Counted from the first letter of the stretch, positions 37,191-49,180 are shown. The stretch is 64,000 nt of DNA from Phytopythium helicoides (GCA_024867545.1 JANFNE010000010.1:868001-932000); one strand, 5' to 3'. The notes: generated by a model not told the origin, from the letters alone. Numbers and translations are program-made.

Positions 37191-38463
37191 ATGCTGTCGG
37201 ACGGCGCGCTGCTGGTGGTGGCGCTCGTGGGGCTCAGCGCCACCATCTCGCTCGTGCTCTTCTTCGCGGGCTTCTTCTCTCGGCCGGCGGTGGGTCTCGC
37301 GCGCTCGTCGCCTCTGCTGCGGCCTGGATCGCCTCGTAAACTGACGCGTTCTGGTCGACAGAAAATCGAGGACGCGCGTGCGGGTGGGAACGACGCCGAG
37401 GCGGCGGTGGGCGGCGTGCGGCGACCAGCGGGAGGGCTCGCGGCGCTGCGCAAGCGGAAAGACAAGAAGCGCCGCGGCGCTGAGCAGGAGCAGGAGCAGG
37501 AGAATGAGCAGGAGCCTGCGGCGGCTGCTGCTCCAGCCGATGCTGCGGCGGAAGACGGCGAGGTTGAGCCGTACGTAGCGAGCTGGAGGCAGCGATATAG
37601 CTGCTGGTGGTTGTAGGGTTTGTCTCTGAGTGTGGCTGCGGTCGACTGAGCAGAAGGGCGATGACCAAGAAGGAGCTGCAGAAGGAGCTCAAGCGCCGAG
37701 AGCGCGAGGAGATGCGGCGGGTCGGTGGATGCACAGCTGCGGTTGCTTGGTGATGTGTTGAAGGAGACTAATGAGCTTGCTTGTTGATTGCGGTGTAGTT
37801 TGAAGAGGAGCAGCGGGAGGAGCAGCGGCGTCGGGCGGCAGCCAAGGACGAGATCCTGCAGAAGAAGCGCGAGGAGGAGGCCAAGCTGGAGGAGGAGCGC
37901 GAAGAGCTGGAGCGCAAGCTCGCCGAGGAGAAGGCCAAAAAGGAGCAAGAAGAGTTCGACAAGTGGAAGGACATGTTCACGGTCGAGGAAGAGGGCTCGA
38001 AGCTCGCGGAGGACAGCGAAGAGTCCCAAATGCTGCTGCAGCAATTCGTCGACTACATCAAGGTGGGCACCATCTCTTCTTCGTTCAGATACCGTTGGGT
38101 TCACTAACCTAGATCTTAAATCACGATTAGACGCACAAGGTGGTATTGCTGGAGGACCTGGCAGCCGAGTTCAACCTCGCCACTCGCGACGCCATTCAGC
38201 GCGTTGAGGCATTGCAGGAATCGAACCGGCTCACGGGCATCGTGGACGACCGTGGCAAGTTTATCTACATCACAGACGAGGAGATGGACAAGGTGGCCAA
38301 GTTCATCCAGCGTCGCGGCCGTCTGAGCATCGCCGAGCTCGCCAAGGAGTGCAACAAGCTCATCCGTCTGGACGTCCAGGACGCCGGCGCCAAGCCCTCC
38401 GCCGACGCGCTCGACTGGCTCAACAGCGACGAGCCGCAGCCGCAAGCCGACCTTACAGTCTAA
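37191..38463 (+). CDS. DDRGK1: DDRGK domain protein (UFBP1), ufmylation partner at the ER
   Basis: ER-anchored adaptor of the UFM1 E3 ligase complex, acting in ER-phagy and ribosome quality control. Exons: 37191-37289, 37362-37570, 37654-37720, 37799-38062, 38131-38463 (introns 72, 83, 78 and 68 nt), giving 323 aa, close to the human 314. The N-terminal membrane anchor ([20 protein letters not shown]) is followed by a charged Glu/Arg coiled coil (residues about 105-190). The C-terminal winged helix carries the name-giving motif in [19 protein letters not shown] and the block [20 protein letters not shown]. The first intron keeps the frame open if retained; I call it an intron because of its length, its GTGGGT donor and CACTGAC-like branch site. 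Confidence 0.92.
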
Positions 38464-38761
38464 TGTCTGCGTGGCTCAACACGAACGCAATTCGTTTCCA
38501 TTTGACGTGTTGAGTTGAGGTGTATCATGTACTCGGACGTGATCGACACAAGGAAGTGCGGTTCGGGTGCATGTTGAACCAGCGCAACGGCAACCGTCAC
38601 TTGATGTACGCCACACCACATTAACACCCTTTCAACCAATCAAATCTCTTCAATCTCTTTTTCCACCAATCATATACCTCCAGGATAAGAATGCACCGCT
38701 CGGAAACCGACAGGCGGTGCATTTCTGAGGTGGTCGTGGGCTGCGTCCGTTGCCGCTGCTC

Positions 38762-40337
38762 ATGGTCGTCGAGTGTTCGACGGCGTCCGCAGTGGGGAGC
38801 GAGCCTGCGCTCGGCAGTATGGAGCGCCCGGCACAGGGCGAGCGCAAGCGCGCGTGCCCGTTCGCGGACCGCGGCGACGGCAACAACAGCGAAGGTGACG
38901 ACGGCGTCGTCAGCGCCGAGCGCGAGGCGGCGACGCGCGTGCGCGTGGTCGAGGCCGTGGGCTGCGACGGCAGGTATCCGGGAGGACATGCAACTCTGCG
39001 CGAAGTAATGGCTGAGCAACGGCATGGGTGCTAAATGCTGGGCTGGCGCAGGGTCAACGAGGTGTTCTTGACGGTCGCGTCGACCGCCGAGGCGGCGGCC
39101 AACGTTGTGTTCTTTCCCGGCGACGCGCAGGACAGCAGCGAGAAGATGTGCGTGGCTGGCGGGGGTGGTGAGAGGTGCGAGCTGCTGGAGCTGACGGCGC
39201 TTTTGCGTGTGCTTGAGTGAAGGATGGAGGGCCCGTGTCAAGGATACAGCGCGTACGCGTACGAGAACGTGCTGGAGCTGCTGCGGGACAAGTTTGGCAG
39301 TGCGTGCTCTGTCTGGATCGTGCGGCCTAGCGAGTTCGCCCACGGTGTTTTCAGCTGCTTTCGGCACTTTGTGCGCGCGAACGACTACGGCGCGGCTACC
39401 GAGTGTACGTCGGCAGCAGATTATGAAAGCCTTGGTGCCAAGAAATTGACTAGCCTGACACACGGACAGATGAAGCGAACGGATCGGCCACAGCACACCT
39501 TATTGCATTGATGAGAAACGTGCGAGACCAGCTATTCGACGAAGGAGGTGCGTTTGAGTACACAACTGCCAGATTCCTTCCTGCTGTCCTCACGCACTAC
39601 TCGCAGTAACCATTTCGCTGGATGTTCCCGTTCACCTCGTTGGATTCAGCAAGGGCGGATGTGTGCTCAACCAGCTTGTTACCGAACTTGCGGGCTCGGC
39701 AGCTCCCGGGAACGGCCCCCACTCCAACAATGATGCCGAAGGCGATTTGTCGTCAGACCTGTTCGCGAAGGTGTGGTGATTCTACCCACTCGTGAAACGC
39801 CCGTGCTCCTTCTTACTAATGACCTACTCCAAGGTCACATCGGTTCATTGGCTGGACTCCGGGAATGGCTCTCTTGAAGGAGCATTGCCTACTAACCACG
39901 ACGCGCTAGCCGAGCTGGCAAGACTGGAGTACGAGAGCTTGCGACGCTTACGCGTGGAATCGTGATTGCTGATTTTCTTGGTTTCTCTTTCTGCAGAGAC
40001 TTGCAAGTTTTCGTTCATGTGACACCATATCAATACGAAAGCAAGGATCGTCCGTGGATCAAGGCCGAGGTCAAGGAGTTCCTGAACCATATGAGCTTCT
40101 TGGGCGGAGACGTTCAGCTCATGATGTACGTCACGCATGCTTTGGCGATGCGTTTCTCCAGAAAGTCACTGACCTCTATCCAAACCTAGGTACGACGACG
40201 GAGAGCCTAGCTCGGTCGAGACCCATTTTGAGATCCTGCGAGATTTCGAGACGCACTGTGCGTATCGCCGAAAAGCAGGCGCCGCATACTCGCCCGAGCA
40301 CGCTGTTCGGCCGATTCGCATCGAGACATGCAAGTGA
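38762..40337 (+). CDS. C2orf69: C2orf69 / UPF0565 family protein
   Basis: Homologue of human C2orf69, a mitochondria-associated protein with an alpha/beta-hydrolase-like fold linked to mitochondrial function. The biochemical activity is unsettled. Eight exons: 38762-38973, 39052-39147, 39223-39404, 39470-39547, 39607-39770, 39834-39928, 39997-40125, 40190-40337 (introns 59-78 nt), giving 367 aa. Splicing yields the family blocks in order: NVVFFPGDAQD, VWIVRPSEFAHGVFSCFRHF, VHLVGFSKGGCVLNQLV (nucleophile-elbow-like GFSKG), SVHWLDSGNG, VFVHVTPYQY, WIKAEVKEFL and SVETHFEILRDFE. An alternative Met at 38819 would remove 19 residues. For exon 6 I preferred the donor at 39929 (68-nt intron) over one giving a 35-nt intron. 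Confidence 0.88.
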
Positions 40338-41112
40338 TATCGAGCCTGATGCGCAGCACAGCAATTGGGTCTCGCCAATCTTTGCAGGATCTCTAGCAAT
40401 GCATCAACAGAGACCGCAAGACTGCCTGCCAGGTGTGTGCGTCTCATTGGCCTGAAGTTGGACTGCGCTCGTGACGCGGCCGGATCATCTCCACAGCCGG
40501 CATCAACTCGTTCTAGCCAGTCGTGCGGCGGTTTGCGCGTGTTCAAGGCGTTCAAGCTGCGAAAACCTCTCCCGCGGCTCGCGATGACGTCAGACACGCG
40601 CAGGTTTTGCTCGCGGCCCACGTAATGGATGGCTGGCGAGCAAAACAACTTGAGGAATGTATTGTGGTTCCCCTCAATGAACTCGATGCGTCATTTGCTT
40701 CCGCGCATCAATCAGTCTGGTCTTCGTCGACCGTGCATGCATTCAAACACGCCTTCACAAGAAATGCCCTCTCAATCCTTACACATCAACTGTATATGAA
40801 TTTCCAAATCCGCAAGCTCATTTGAATGCTACGCACATAGGCAGTGAATATCCAAAAAAGGTGATGGGCTGAGTCCTCGAATGCCGTGTTTGAGGTCAAG
40901 GTGGGTCACCCCTCCTCCCGCACCAACTCGCAGCCCATCCTCGCTCGAAAACTGCAGGAGCCACTGACGTCGCCCCTCCCCATGCGCAAGGGTACCCTAC
41001 AACACTGTGCACCTGCCTGCGAGTCCATCGTGACCTCACTCATTCCCGGACTTGACCGGCCCAAGACACCCCATCCACCCCCGAGCACCAAGCTCCAAGC
41101 TGCTTTTTCGCC
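40338..41112. other. Intergenic, upstream of PEAMT copy 1
   Basis: No gene is recognisable in these 775 bp. The last ~75 bases (from 41039, with weaker similarity from about 41000) already belong to the inverted duplication and form the leader of the methyltransferase gene. Confidence 0.5.
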
Positions 41113-42606
41113 ATGACCATTGACGTCACGCGCCAGCGCATGAAAGCCTACTGGGAGGAGCACAGCACAACCGCGACTATTGAGACCATGATGCTCGACT
41201 CGAACGCCAAGCAGCTGGGAGAGCTCGAGATCCCAGAGATCATGAACAAAGCTCCCAACATGGCTGGCAAGGATGTGCTGGAGCTCGCGGCTGGCATCGG
41301 TCGATACACGGGTCTGCTCGCCCAGACAGCCAAGTCAGTCACGGCCGTCGAGTTCATGCACGACTTCCACAAGGCCAACGTGGCGGCGAACGGACATCTG
41401 GCACACGTGTCGTTCGTCTGCGAGGACGTGGTCGATTTCGAGGCGCCAGACCACTCCTTCGACGTCATCTTCTCCAACTGGATCTTCATGTACCTGTCGG
41501 ACGAGGAGGTGCGCGACTTCGCAGCCAAGACCGTGCGCATGCTGCGTCCCGGAGGCAAGATCTTCTTCCGCGAGTCGTGCTTCCGTCAGTCAGGCGACGT
41601 CAAGCGTAGTTCCAACCCGACGTACTACCGCCATCCGAGCTTCTACGTTGGTGCCTTTGGTTCTGTCACCTCAGACGAGACGAGCTCCAATGGTCTCGGC
41701 TACCTGTCACTCGAGTCTTCAAGTAGCATTGCCGTCTACCGCAAGATCAAGAAGAACAATGGTCAGGTCTGCTTCACGTTCACCAAGATGGTGCAGCCGA
41801 AGGAGGCTGGTGCTGAGGTGTCGACGTTCCAGAAGTTCCTCGACCAGCAGCAGTACTCGAACAAGAGCATTACGCGATATGAGAAGATCTTTGGCGAGGG
41901 CTATGTGAGTACTGGAGGACAGCACACCACGACCGAGTTCGTCGAGAAGTTGGAGCTGCAGAAGGGTGAGCGCGTTCTGGACGTCGGATGTGGCATTGGT
42001 GGAGGCGATTTCTACATGGCACGGCAGTTTGGCGTCTCAGTCGTCGGCATCGATCTGTCGACCAACATGGTGCACCGCGCTCTCGAGAGCTCCATGAAGG
42101 CTGACGCACTAGCGCTCGACGTCGAGTTCGAGATCTGTGACGCAACCACCAAGGAATACCCGGACGCGTCCTTCGATGTCGTGTACTCTCGCGACACTAT
42201 CCTGCATATCGCCGACAAGCGTGCGCTCTTCGCCAAGTTCTACAAGTGGCTCAAGCCCGGTGGTCGTGTGCTCATCTCGGACTACTGCCGTGGCGAGCAG
42301 CCTGGCACGCCCCACTTTGACGCGTACGTGGCTAGTCGTGGATACCACCTGCTCTCTCCGGCCGCATACGGCAAGGTGCTGGAGGATGTGGGCTTTGAGA
42401 GCGTGGAGGCACAGGACCGCACGGAGCAGTTCGTGAGCGTGCTCAAGGAGGAGCTGGAGCGCACGCTCGCACAGGAGGAGGAGTTTGTGCGTGAGACGTC
42501 GGCTCAGGACTTTGCCGACATCGTCGGTGGTTGGCGCGCCAAGCTCACTCGTTGCGCGGAGGGCGACCAGAAGTGGGGTCTCTTCTTCGCGCGCAAGCCA
42601 ATGTAG
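41113..42606 (+). CDS. Phosphoethanolamine N-methyltransferase, copy 1
   Basis: Cytosolic S-adenosylmethionine enzyme that methylates phosphoethanolamine stepwise to phosphocholine, supplying phosphatidylcholine. It has 497 aa, no intron and a tandem methyltransferase layout like plant PEAMT. The first domain has motif I VLELAAGIGRYTG and post-I/II VIFSNWIFMYLSD, RPGGKIFFRESCF. The second has VLDVGCGIGGGDFYMA, a conserved SRDTILHIADK block and LKPGGRVLISDYC. The ATG at 41113 directly follows the leader shared with copy 2. Both active-site halves look intact, so it should be functional. Copy 2 lies at 50024-51517 on the other strand. Confidence 0.93.
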   Translation: MTIDVTRQRMKAYWEEHSTTATIETMMLDSNAKQLGELEIPEIMNKAPNMAGKDVLELAAGIGRYTGLLAQTAKSVTAVEFMHDFHKANVAANGHLAHVSFVCEDVVDFEAPDHSFDVIFSNWIFMYLSDEEVRDFAAKTVRMLRPGGKIFFRESCFRQSGDVKRSSNPTYYRHPSFYVGAFGSVTSDETSSNGLGYLSLESSSSIAVYRKIKKNNGQVCFTFTKMVQPKEAGAEVSTFQKFLDQQQYSNKSITRYEKIFGEGYVSTGGQHTTTEFVEKLELQKGERVLDVGCGIGGGDFYMARQFGVSVVGIDLSTNMVHRALESSMKADALALDVEFEICDATTKEYPDASFDVVYSRDTILHIADKRALFAKFYKWLKPGGRVLISDYCRGEQPGTPHFDAYVASRGYHLLSPAAYGKVLEDVGFESVEAQDRTEQFVSVLKEELERTLAQEEEFVRETSAQDFADIVGGWRAKLTRCAEGDQKWGLFFARKPM

Positions 42607-42755
42607 ACGTCGCGAGAGGAGGCTTTAGTGGGTCAACTAGGAGTTGTGAGTGAATTTATACTTTGATGTTTCGTTATGAACAGCAGCAGCGAGGTGACGA
42701 GGATGTATATGGGGTGGAGTGGGGTGGGGTGTGGGTGGTGGACGTTCTGCTCTGT

Positions 42756-43130
42756 TCACGAGTAGACGAGCTGAAGGCGCTCAAACGCATACAGGAACGC
42801 GATCATGGGGGACGGCTCGACCGACTTGTGTGTGCTCTCGATCGCCAGTGGCACGCTGCGAAATCTCCGTTGGTGAGGACGGGAAAAAGTTGTTGAGCGA
42901 GTTCTTGGAGCCTTGAGACCAGAAGTCTCGTGTGTCTCGTGTGTGTCCTCAAACGCATCCGCAAGATTCACGCCAAGTTCGACACGCGCCAGTTCTCCGT
43001 CGTCGTCCACCTCGTCGTCGCTTGCTGGGAAGGGATTCTCCATCTCTTCGCTAAAACTCCACCAACCAGGGAAGACTGAAGACATCGTCGAAGTCAAAGT
43101 GGATGTCGAGCTGACGCTGGAGAAAGACAT
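42756..43130 (-). CDS. Orphan 124-aa protein, copy 1 of the duplicated pair
   Basis: Small protein of unknown function, convergent with PEAMT copy 1 (stop codons 150 bp apart). It begins MSFSSVSSTSTLTSTMSS, contains FPGWWSFSEEMENPFP and an acidic ASDDEVDDDGELARVELG, and ends PMIAFLYAFERLQLVYS. I recognise no domain. The copy at 49508-49873 has the same start, stop and frame. It differs at about ten residues and by one in-frame 9-bp unit (HETHET here, HET there), which favours a coding sequence. Its Ser/Thr-rich head, acidic middle and hydrophobic end give no clear location signal. Confidence 0.65.
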   Translation of the reverse strand: MSFSSVSSTSTLTSTMSSVFPGWWSFSEEMENPFPASDDEVDDDGELARVELGVNLADAFEDTHETHETSGLKAPRTRSTTFSRPHQRRFRSVPLAIESTHKSVEPSPMIAFLYAFERLQLVYS

Positions 43131-43412
43131 GGTGACGAGTTGGAATGTGGCTGAATGGTCGATGCGAATGGATGGATCGTCGTGGCGAAGCTCAGCTCGT
43201 TGGCGGCATGGCTTGAGGGAAAAGCGTGCGAAGCGGCACCGACGAAGAGGCGGGCAAGCAAGAGGAGGAGAGGATTCCTACAGAGGTGCTGAAAGGCGCT
43301 GGTCGCAAGTGACGGAGGTCGGAAATGCTGCTTTCGCGATTTACGATCTTTCCTCGACTCGATCCATCTATCTAGAGCTCTATGAAGCCATCGCGTCTCG
43401 ATTCGAAGCGAC

Positions 43413-44796
43413 GCATGGAGTTGATTGAATCTAACTTCAACTTGTAACGTACAATCAATGACATGAACGGAAACGCAAAGGAAGAAAAGTTTGTGTCTTG
43501 ATGTCTTGATTTGTTGTGTAAGAAAAAAATATCACAAACAAGTCAATTGGCCTGGACGGATCCCGTGTTCAACATCATAAGAGCTTCTCTTTTATTATTC
43601 GACGCAGTTAGATGAACAGCAGCCGAAATGCATTAGTCACGAGCAGCCAGAGATAACACTGGTAATCTCTGTCGAATCGATCGTATCATCTTGCCACTCT
43701 GCTGCTGAAACAAAGTTTAATGACTCCACTCCCACCGAGGCGATTGTGGAATCACTAAAATGATGAGTTGCACGGCCACGTGTGACTGACAAGCACTCCT
43801 ATTTCACGAGCATTTGAACGTACCATTCGTGGCTTACGTTGGAAAATTTGCGATCCGTAAGTCCTTAGTTCTTAGGTGTCATCTCGGATGGCAGTGAGTT
43901 TCAATATAGAGTATTTCAAAGTCGGCAAAACCAGCCAAGAGTAAAACAATGAAGCGGGATGCGACGCTTGCGTTGGAGTCAACTAGCATATCACTTACAA
44001 ATCGCACACCCAGTATTCAAGACCGTGGGTCTGTTATAACAGTAGCACAGCAAACCAGTCAAGCAAATGAACGATTCATCTGTGGGTGCGGATACAAGAC
44101 GAGTGATCGCGAATCACCGGTGTGAGAACGAAAACTACAAAATGGTACTGCTGCATGTAGCCACACTGTTGAGATGACTCCATGCCGACCATCACTGAAT
44201 AAAGTGTTGGTCATGTAGCGAGTGGCAGAACAAGTCAGCACACTCGAGTGCGAAAACACAGGTTCTCTCGAAGAATGAGTCGCTAATGACTGATAGCAGG
44301 GCCAGTTCGCTGTTTAGTGGCATGAATAGCATGTAGTTCGACAAGAATCTCCGTTTGTCCACGCTCACCATCGGACAGTCAGTGACTAGATGCATCCAAT
44401 ATCTTTGAAGATTGTTGCAAACCTCAGCTCGGAAAGTAGTTTGGTGAGAGTTATCGCTGTATTGAACCCGGGGGAAAGCTTCAGCGAGAAGTGTCTGGCA
44501 ATTTCAGCGTCTGGTATAGACGTCAATCGTCTGGAAACAAAACTGAGCCCACTTTATTAGCTTCAAGGGTTCGCCTTCGACCGCGAGAAGATCAAAGAGC
44601 CCTCCTTTCCTCCAACCACCTTCTGCATCATCAAGAGCTTCCTGCTGCCACGTGCAGTGCGCATTTCACAAGTCAAAAAACGATTTCGTGTGGTCCCCAC
44701 TCGATGATCCGATTTGACAGGGCCCCATCCGTACCGTGGGACAGCGCGCCGCCTTTCTCGCAAGAACGCCATGTCGTAGGCGGCCGCGGCCTCAGT
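43413..44796. other. Spacer between inverted arm and myotubularin gene
   Basis: No gene is recognisable in these 1.4 kb of mostly AT-richer sequence. An in-frame ATG at 44704 could extend the downstream myotubularin by 31 residues; I prefer 44797. Confidence 0.5.
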
Positions 44797-47700
44797 ATGG
44801 AGCGCCGCCTGGACCTTCGCGCCTCGCCACTCGGCGCGCCGCCTCCACCCGCTGCGCCTCTGCCGTCGCCGCCCGCCGTCGCAGCCCCCGCAGCCGCAGC
44901 CGTCGGCGAAATGCGCGCGCGCGCGGCGTCGTCCCCTGCGCGCGCGCGCGGGCCGAGCCACGCGCCGCACCCCGCGCACTTTCCCGGCAAGCGGCGCGCG
45001 GCCGCGGCCTGGGTGCCCGACAGCCTGGCGGAGCGCTGCTACCAGTGCCGCGCGGCCTTCTCGCTCGTGCTGCGGCGTCACCACTGCCGCCGCTGCGGGA
45101 ACGTCTTCTGCGATACGTGCTCGTCGGCGCGGATCCCGCTCGTGAGCGCGGGCTTCCCCATGCCCGTGCGCGTCTGCCAGCGCTGCTGCGTCGCGGCGCG
45201 CAAGGCGCACGCCAAGATGGTCGAGGAGCGCCAGCGCCGCAGGCTCAACAGCGACGGATCGCGGCAGGGCGGCGGCGCAGGAGCGAGCCGGCCCGCCGCG
45301 CCTTCGGTCTGCCAGCAGCGGCAGCAGCTACGCGGGGCGGTCGGGCGAGAGGCGCGCGAGCGCGAACGCGGCGTCCACGGCAGCCATGGCCACCGCCATG
45401 TACTTCCACCAGCTGCCAACCTCGCGACCGCGCCACCATGACGTTGATGCACATCACGACGGAGACCACTACGACGACGGGTTCTATGACGACCATGACA
45501 TGCTCAGCGACGATGGGGGCGGAGCCACGTCCAATGGAGCGAGGCGCCGCGGTGGCAGCAACGAAGCTGCATCGAGACTGCAGACGCTTCCGGGTGAGCT
45601 CGTGTTGACGCGCGCTGAGCGCGTACGCATCCGTCTCATTGAAGGATACAAACACTATGGAACGCTGTACGTGACAACGTATCGCATCGTATTCAGCCCA
45701 CAAGTCGGTGCGTCTCTGGAAGGGGTTGTCAATGATAACACACACACTCGGTGGGGAGTCGCAGCGATACCCACACGCGAGGACGAGCTGCCGTTCACCG
45801 AGCGATCTGCGCAGTGCTCCCATCACGTCGTACCAGGCGATACCCCTCCTTACCATTGAGCGCGTCAAGAAAAAAGAGACCGCAGAAACTGATCGCGGAG
45901 TCATTGACATTGTCTGCAAGGACTTTCGTCGCGTTCAGTTTGAGTTTGACGGGCTCATCTCAAGCAGACGTTTGGTGCGTTTGATCGTGCATTTCAATTG
46001 ATCCGTCAATATGCTCTCGGCGAGGCGAGCTCCCACGGGAATAGCAATGACCCGTCTCGCTCGCCGATAATGACACCACGACGTTATCCAGGAGATGGTA
46101 TCCGTGGAAACCAGAGCGAGTCGAACGACTACTTTTGCTTTGCAAAGCACTCGCGAGAATATTTCCCGCCGCCTCCTCCACGTGCAGGGGCGTATATTGT
46201 GGACTCTGATGACGATTGGCATGATGGCTGGCAATTGTACGACCCGGTAGCCGAGTTGGAGAGAATGGGTGTGACGGCGACTTCGTTGGTGTCGTCTCCA
46301 TCGTCTCGCTCTGGAGTGCCAGGTCCGTCACAGTGGCGAATCAGCGAGAGCAACAGACATTACGAATTGTGTCCGACCTACCCAGCCTCGCTTGCGGTCC
46401 CTGCAGCTGTGTCTGATGCAGTGCTTGTAACTGCGGCCAAATTTCGATCAAAGTCACGAATCCCGGTATTGGCATGGCGCGATAAACGAACAGGTGCTGT
46501 CATCTGCCGGAGCAGCCAGCCTCTTGTCGGGTTGGGCCAAAAGCAATGCGACAAAGACGTTTTCCTCATTCAAGCGATCGCTGCTTCCAACCCATCGTCG
46601 AGCAAAATGATTATCATCGACGCACGGCCTTGGAAAAATGCGGTTGCCCAAAAGACCGTTGGTCGGGCAGGTTATGAGCTGACTGAACAGTACGAAACGC
46701 GACACGCGACTGCGTCGCTCAAGTTTGCAGATATGGTTGCTTCTGAGCAGAGCGCGTTGACTGCAACTACTAGTGAAAGTGACAGTGGGGATACAGTTTC
46801 TAGTCTGGGCAACGCGTCCCCCGGGAATATCCGCCGACGATCTGCTGAAGGTAGTTCTGGCGTCGGAAAGTCTGATGCCGGTGCTCGGCCCTCACCTGCT
46901 CTTATTGATGCGATTGACCCTTCACTCGTGTTGACAGAGTGCAAGCTGATTTTTATGGGGATTGAGAATATTCATGCGATGCGCAAGAGCTACAACAAAT
47001 TGCAGGAACTTTGCTGCCCGTCTCCGGCAAACATCAAGGCGTCGACTAGTAATGAGAAATGGCTAGAGCAACTGGCATCAACGCGCTGGATTGAGCACAT
47101 TTCGCGGATTCTGGATTCAGCAGTCGAGATTGTTCGAGTGATCAAGGAACAGCGCGCAAGTGTCTTGGTGCATTGCAGCGACGGCTGGGATCGCACAGCA
47201 CAGCTGACAGCACTAGCAGAGATCATGCTGGACCCTTATTATCGCACTATTAGGGGTTTCCAAGTGCTAGTCGAGAAAGAGTGGTGTAGTTTTGGACACA
47301 AATTTCGCGAGCGACTGGGGCATCGAACTCGGGGAAAGTCAAGTGGAGGTGCAAGCAGCAGTGGAATCAACGCAACTAGCGGAGGTGGTCCATCTTCTGC
47401 TGCTTCAACGGCTACGGCAGCACTGTCATCCACACTGTCGCAGTCTGAAGTATCGCCGGTTTTTCTCCAGTGGATTGACTGCGTGTGGCAGCTCCTGATG
47501 CAATTTCCGTGTGCATTCGAGTTCAATGAGCGCTATCTTATGATCGTGTTGGACCATCTTTATTCGTGCCGATTTGGTACTTTCCTCTACGACTCGGAGC
47601 GTGAGCGCGTGCGTGAAGAATCACGGCGGCCGACTGTCTCTCTGTGGACGTACCTCCGGACAGTGGATCGGTCTGTGATTGAGAATCCGTTCTATTACGG

Positions 47701-49180
47701 CACGGATCAGCGTGGTTTCGTGCAGAGAAGGCGACCTGCGAGTATTATTGCAACGCGTCAGTGTTTCGAAGCCGGTGCTACTCGCGAGCGTGAGGGCGCT
47801 GTACTCTACCCCGATTTGCCACCATTTTCACTCGACTCGTCGAGTGACCAAGGTGACAACTCAATATGTGATGGCGATGAACTGACTCGAGATAGAAACA
47901 GCTTTTTGCCACGCTCAACGATCGTCATGCCCAGACCGGAGAGCTTGTCTTCTGAATCCTCGGTCTTGTCATCTTCGTTCGGATTTGACAGTACGTTGGC
48001 AGTTGCATCCTCAACTTCCGATTCGAGAGTTGAGGACGCTGATGAGTTTGAGGCGCTCGTCGGCAAGCTGAACACGGGCCTTGAGCAGGCTGACATCAGT
48101 CAAATCGAAAATGATGGGACGCATAGCAGCAGCGTGGGTTCCTCAGACGACGATCAGGCAATTGACAGCGCTGACTCGCTTGTTGCTGATGAGCTTACGT
48201 ATTCGGACAATTCCTCGCTGACACGGTATCATCGCATTGTTCGAGACCTCGACTCTGGGTTCACATTCCCTCAAACGCTTGACGAAGTATCCGGAGTCTC
48301 GGATACTTTGTCGAGTACCATCCCAAGCTCGGCCCCGTTGAGAGTTCGAACTCGCGGCAATTTTGACTCGCCAACATCCCCCGTGTCAACGCCTACATTG
48401 GCAGTGCCTCCATCACCAGTGTTTCCGGGTGGTAGCCGCACCAACGCTCTTCCGATTTCCCCTCCACGACGACCTTCGCTATCATCACTCTTCGTCCCGC
48501 TCGTCGACCGCCCACCGTTGTCTTCTGGTGGAGGAGTGGCTGTTAGTTCTGACGACGCAGACGATATAATCACACCCAATTGTGCAGTCAAGTCGCTTCG
48601 CTTTTGGTCGCGCTACTACTTGCGATGGGATCCAACAGTCGGTGGGGGCGATCGCGATGGCGGAGTGGAGTTAGAAGCCATGCATCGTGATCTACAGCGT
48701 GAGTGCGGTGTTATGAGTCAAAGCCTCTCTAACCTACGTCGAGAGCTCCGTCGGATATACAAGGAGAGTTCGGCAACTGCGTCCACGGCGATTCCCGACC
48801 GGCGCCACAGTGAGCCTATTTCGCGCAAGACCACTGTGCGCAGAGTCAAAAAGGCATCGAGGACTCCACAAAACGAGTCGTTGAAGGTTAGCGTTAAGGC
48901 ATCGCCAATTGAGGACGAGGGGGGCGCTTTGAATCGGCTAGTCCAACAAAATGGCTTGGCAGCACAGCCACCTCTGGCGAAGTCCTCGCGACTTCAAGTA
49001 AATATCGCTGCCAACGATGACTTGGCTAGTGAAGCTTCGTCGTCAAGTCGGAGGATCCTAATCGAGAATCAGATTGCTCGCCTCCGTGAGCAGAAGCAGG
49101 AGCGAATGGCCATGGTGGAAAAGTCGTTCGACGCCCAAATCGCGAGGCTGCTCCGGCAACAGGAAGAGCTAAAGTTATAA
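44797..49180 (+). CDS. FYVE - PH-GRAM - myotubularin phosphoinositide 3-phosphatase
   Basis: Lipid phosphatase predicted to remove the 3-phosphate from PI3P or PI(3,5)P2 on endosomes. An N-terminal FYVE finger (CYQCRAAFSLVLRRHHCRRCGN, FCDTCSSARIPL, VRVCQRCC) is followed by a GRAM region (LTRAERVRIRLIEGYKHYGT, LYVTTYRIVFSPQ, AIPLLTIERVKKKE). The long last segment (from about 46000) is the myotubularin domain with CPTYPASLAVP, RIPVLAWRDKRTGAVICRSS and the catalytic P-loop HCSDGWDRT (47171-47197). A Ser-rich tail ends in a coiled coil (IENQIARLREQKQERM). The frame changes near 45290, 45700 and 45990. The middle one may be an intron (GTGCGT donor at 45702, acceptor near 45819) but the phase does not fit, so indels are likely. 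The FYVE finger is C-terminal in many animal myotubularins, N-terminal here. Confidence 0.88.

Larger units (their letters stand above)
41039..43412 (+). repeat. Left arm of a ~2.4-kb inverted duplication
   Basis: This arm matches 49240-51592 in reverse orientation. Both carry the methyltransferase gene and, convergent to it, the small orphan gene. Homology begins at CTCATTCCCGG (41039) and ends at CGAAGCGAC (43412), where the partner diverges abruptly. The two methyltransferases differ at roughly 13 of 497 residues, so the duplication is recent or kept similar by gene conversion. Confidence 0.9.

Noticed and set aside
37172..38104. 310-codon minus-strand frame across DDRGK1
   Set aside because: Antisense Leu-rich shadow of the Glu/Arg coiled coil, which would read through introns of the real gene.
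39962..39996. 35-nt intron in the C2orf69 gene
   Set aside because: It fits the phase, but a donor at 39929 gives a 68-nt intron matching all others in the window and still yields a good protein.
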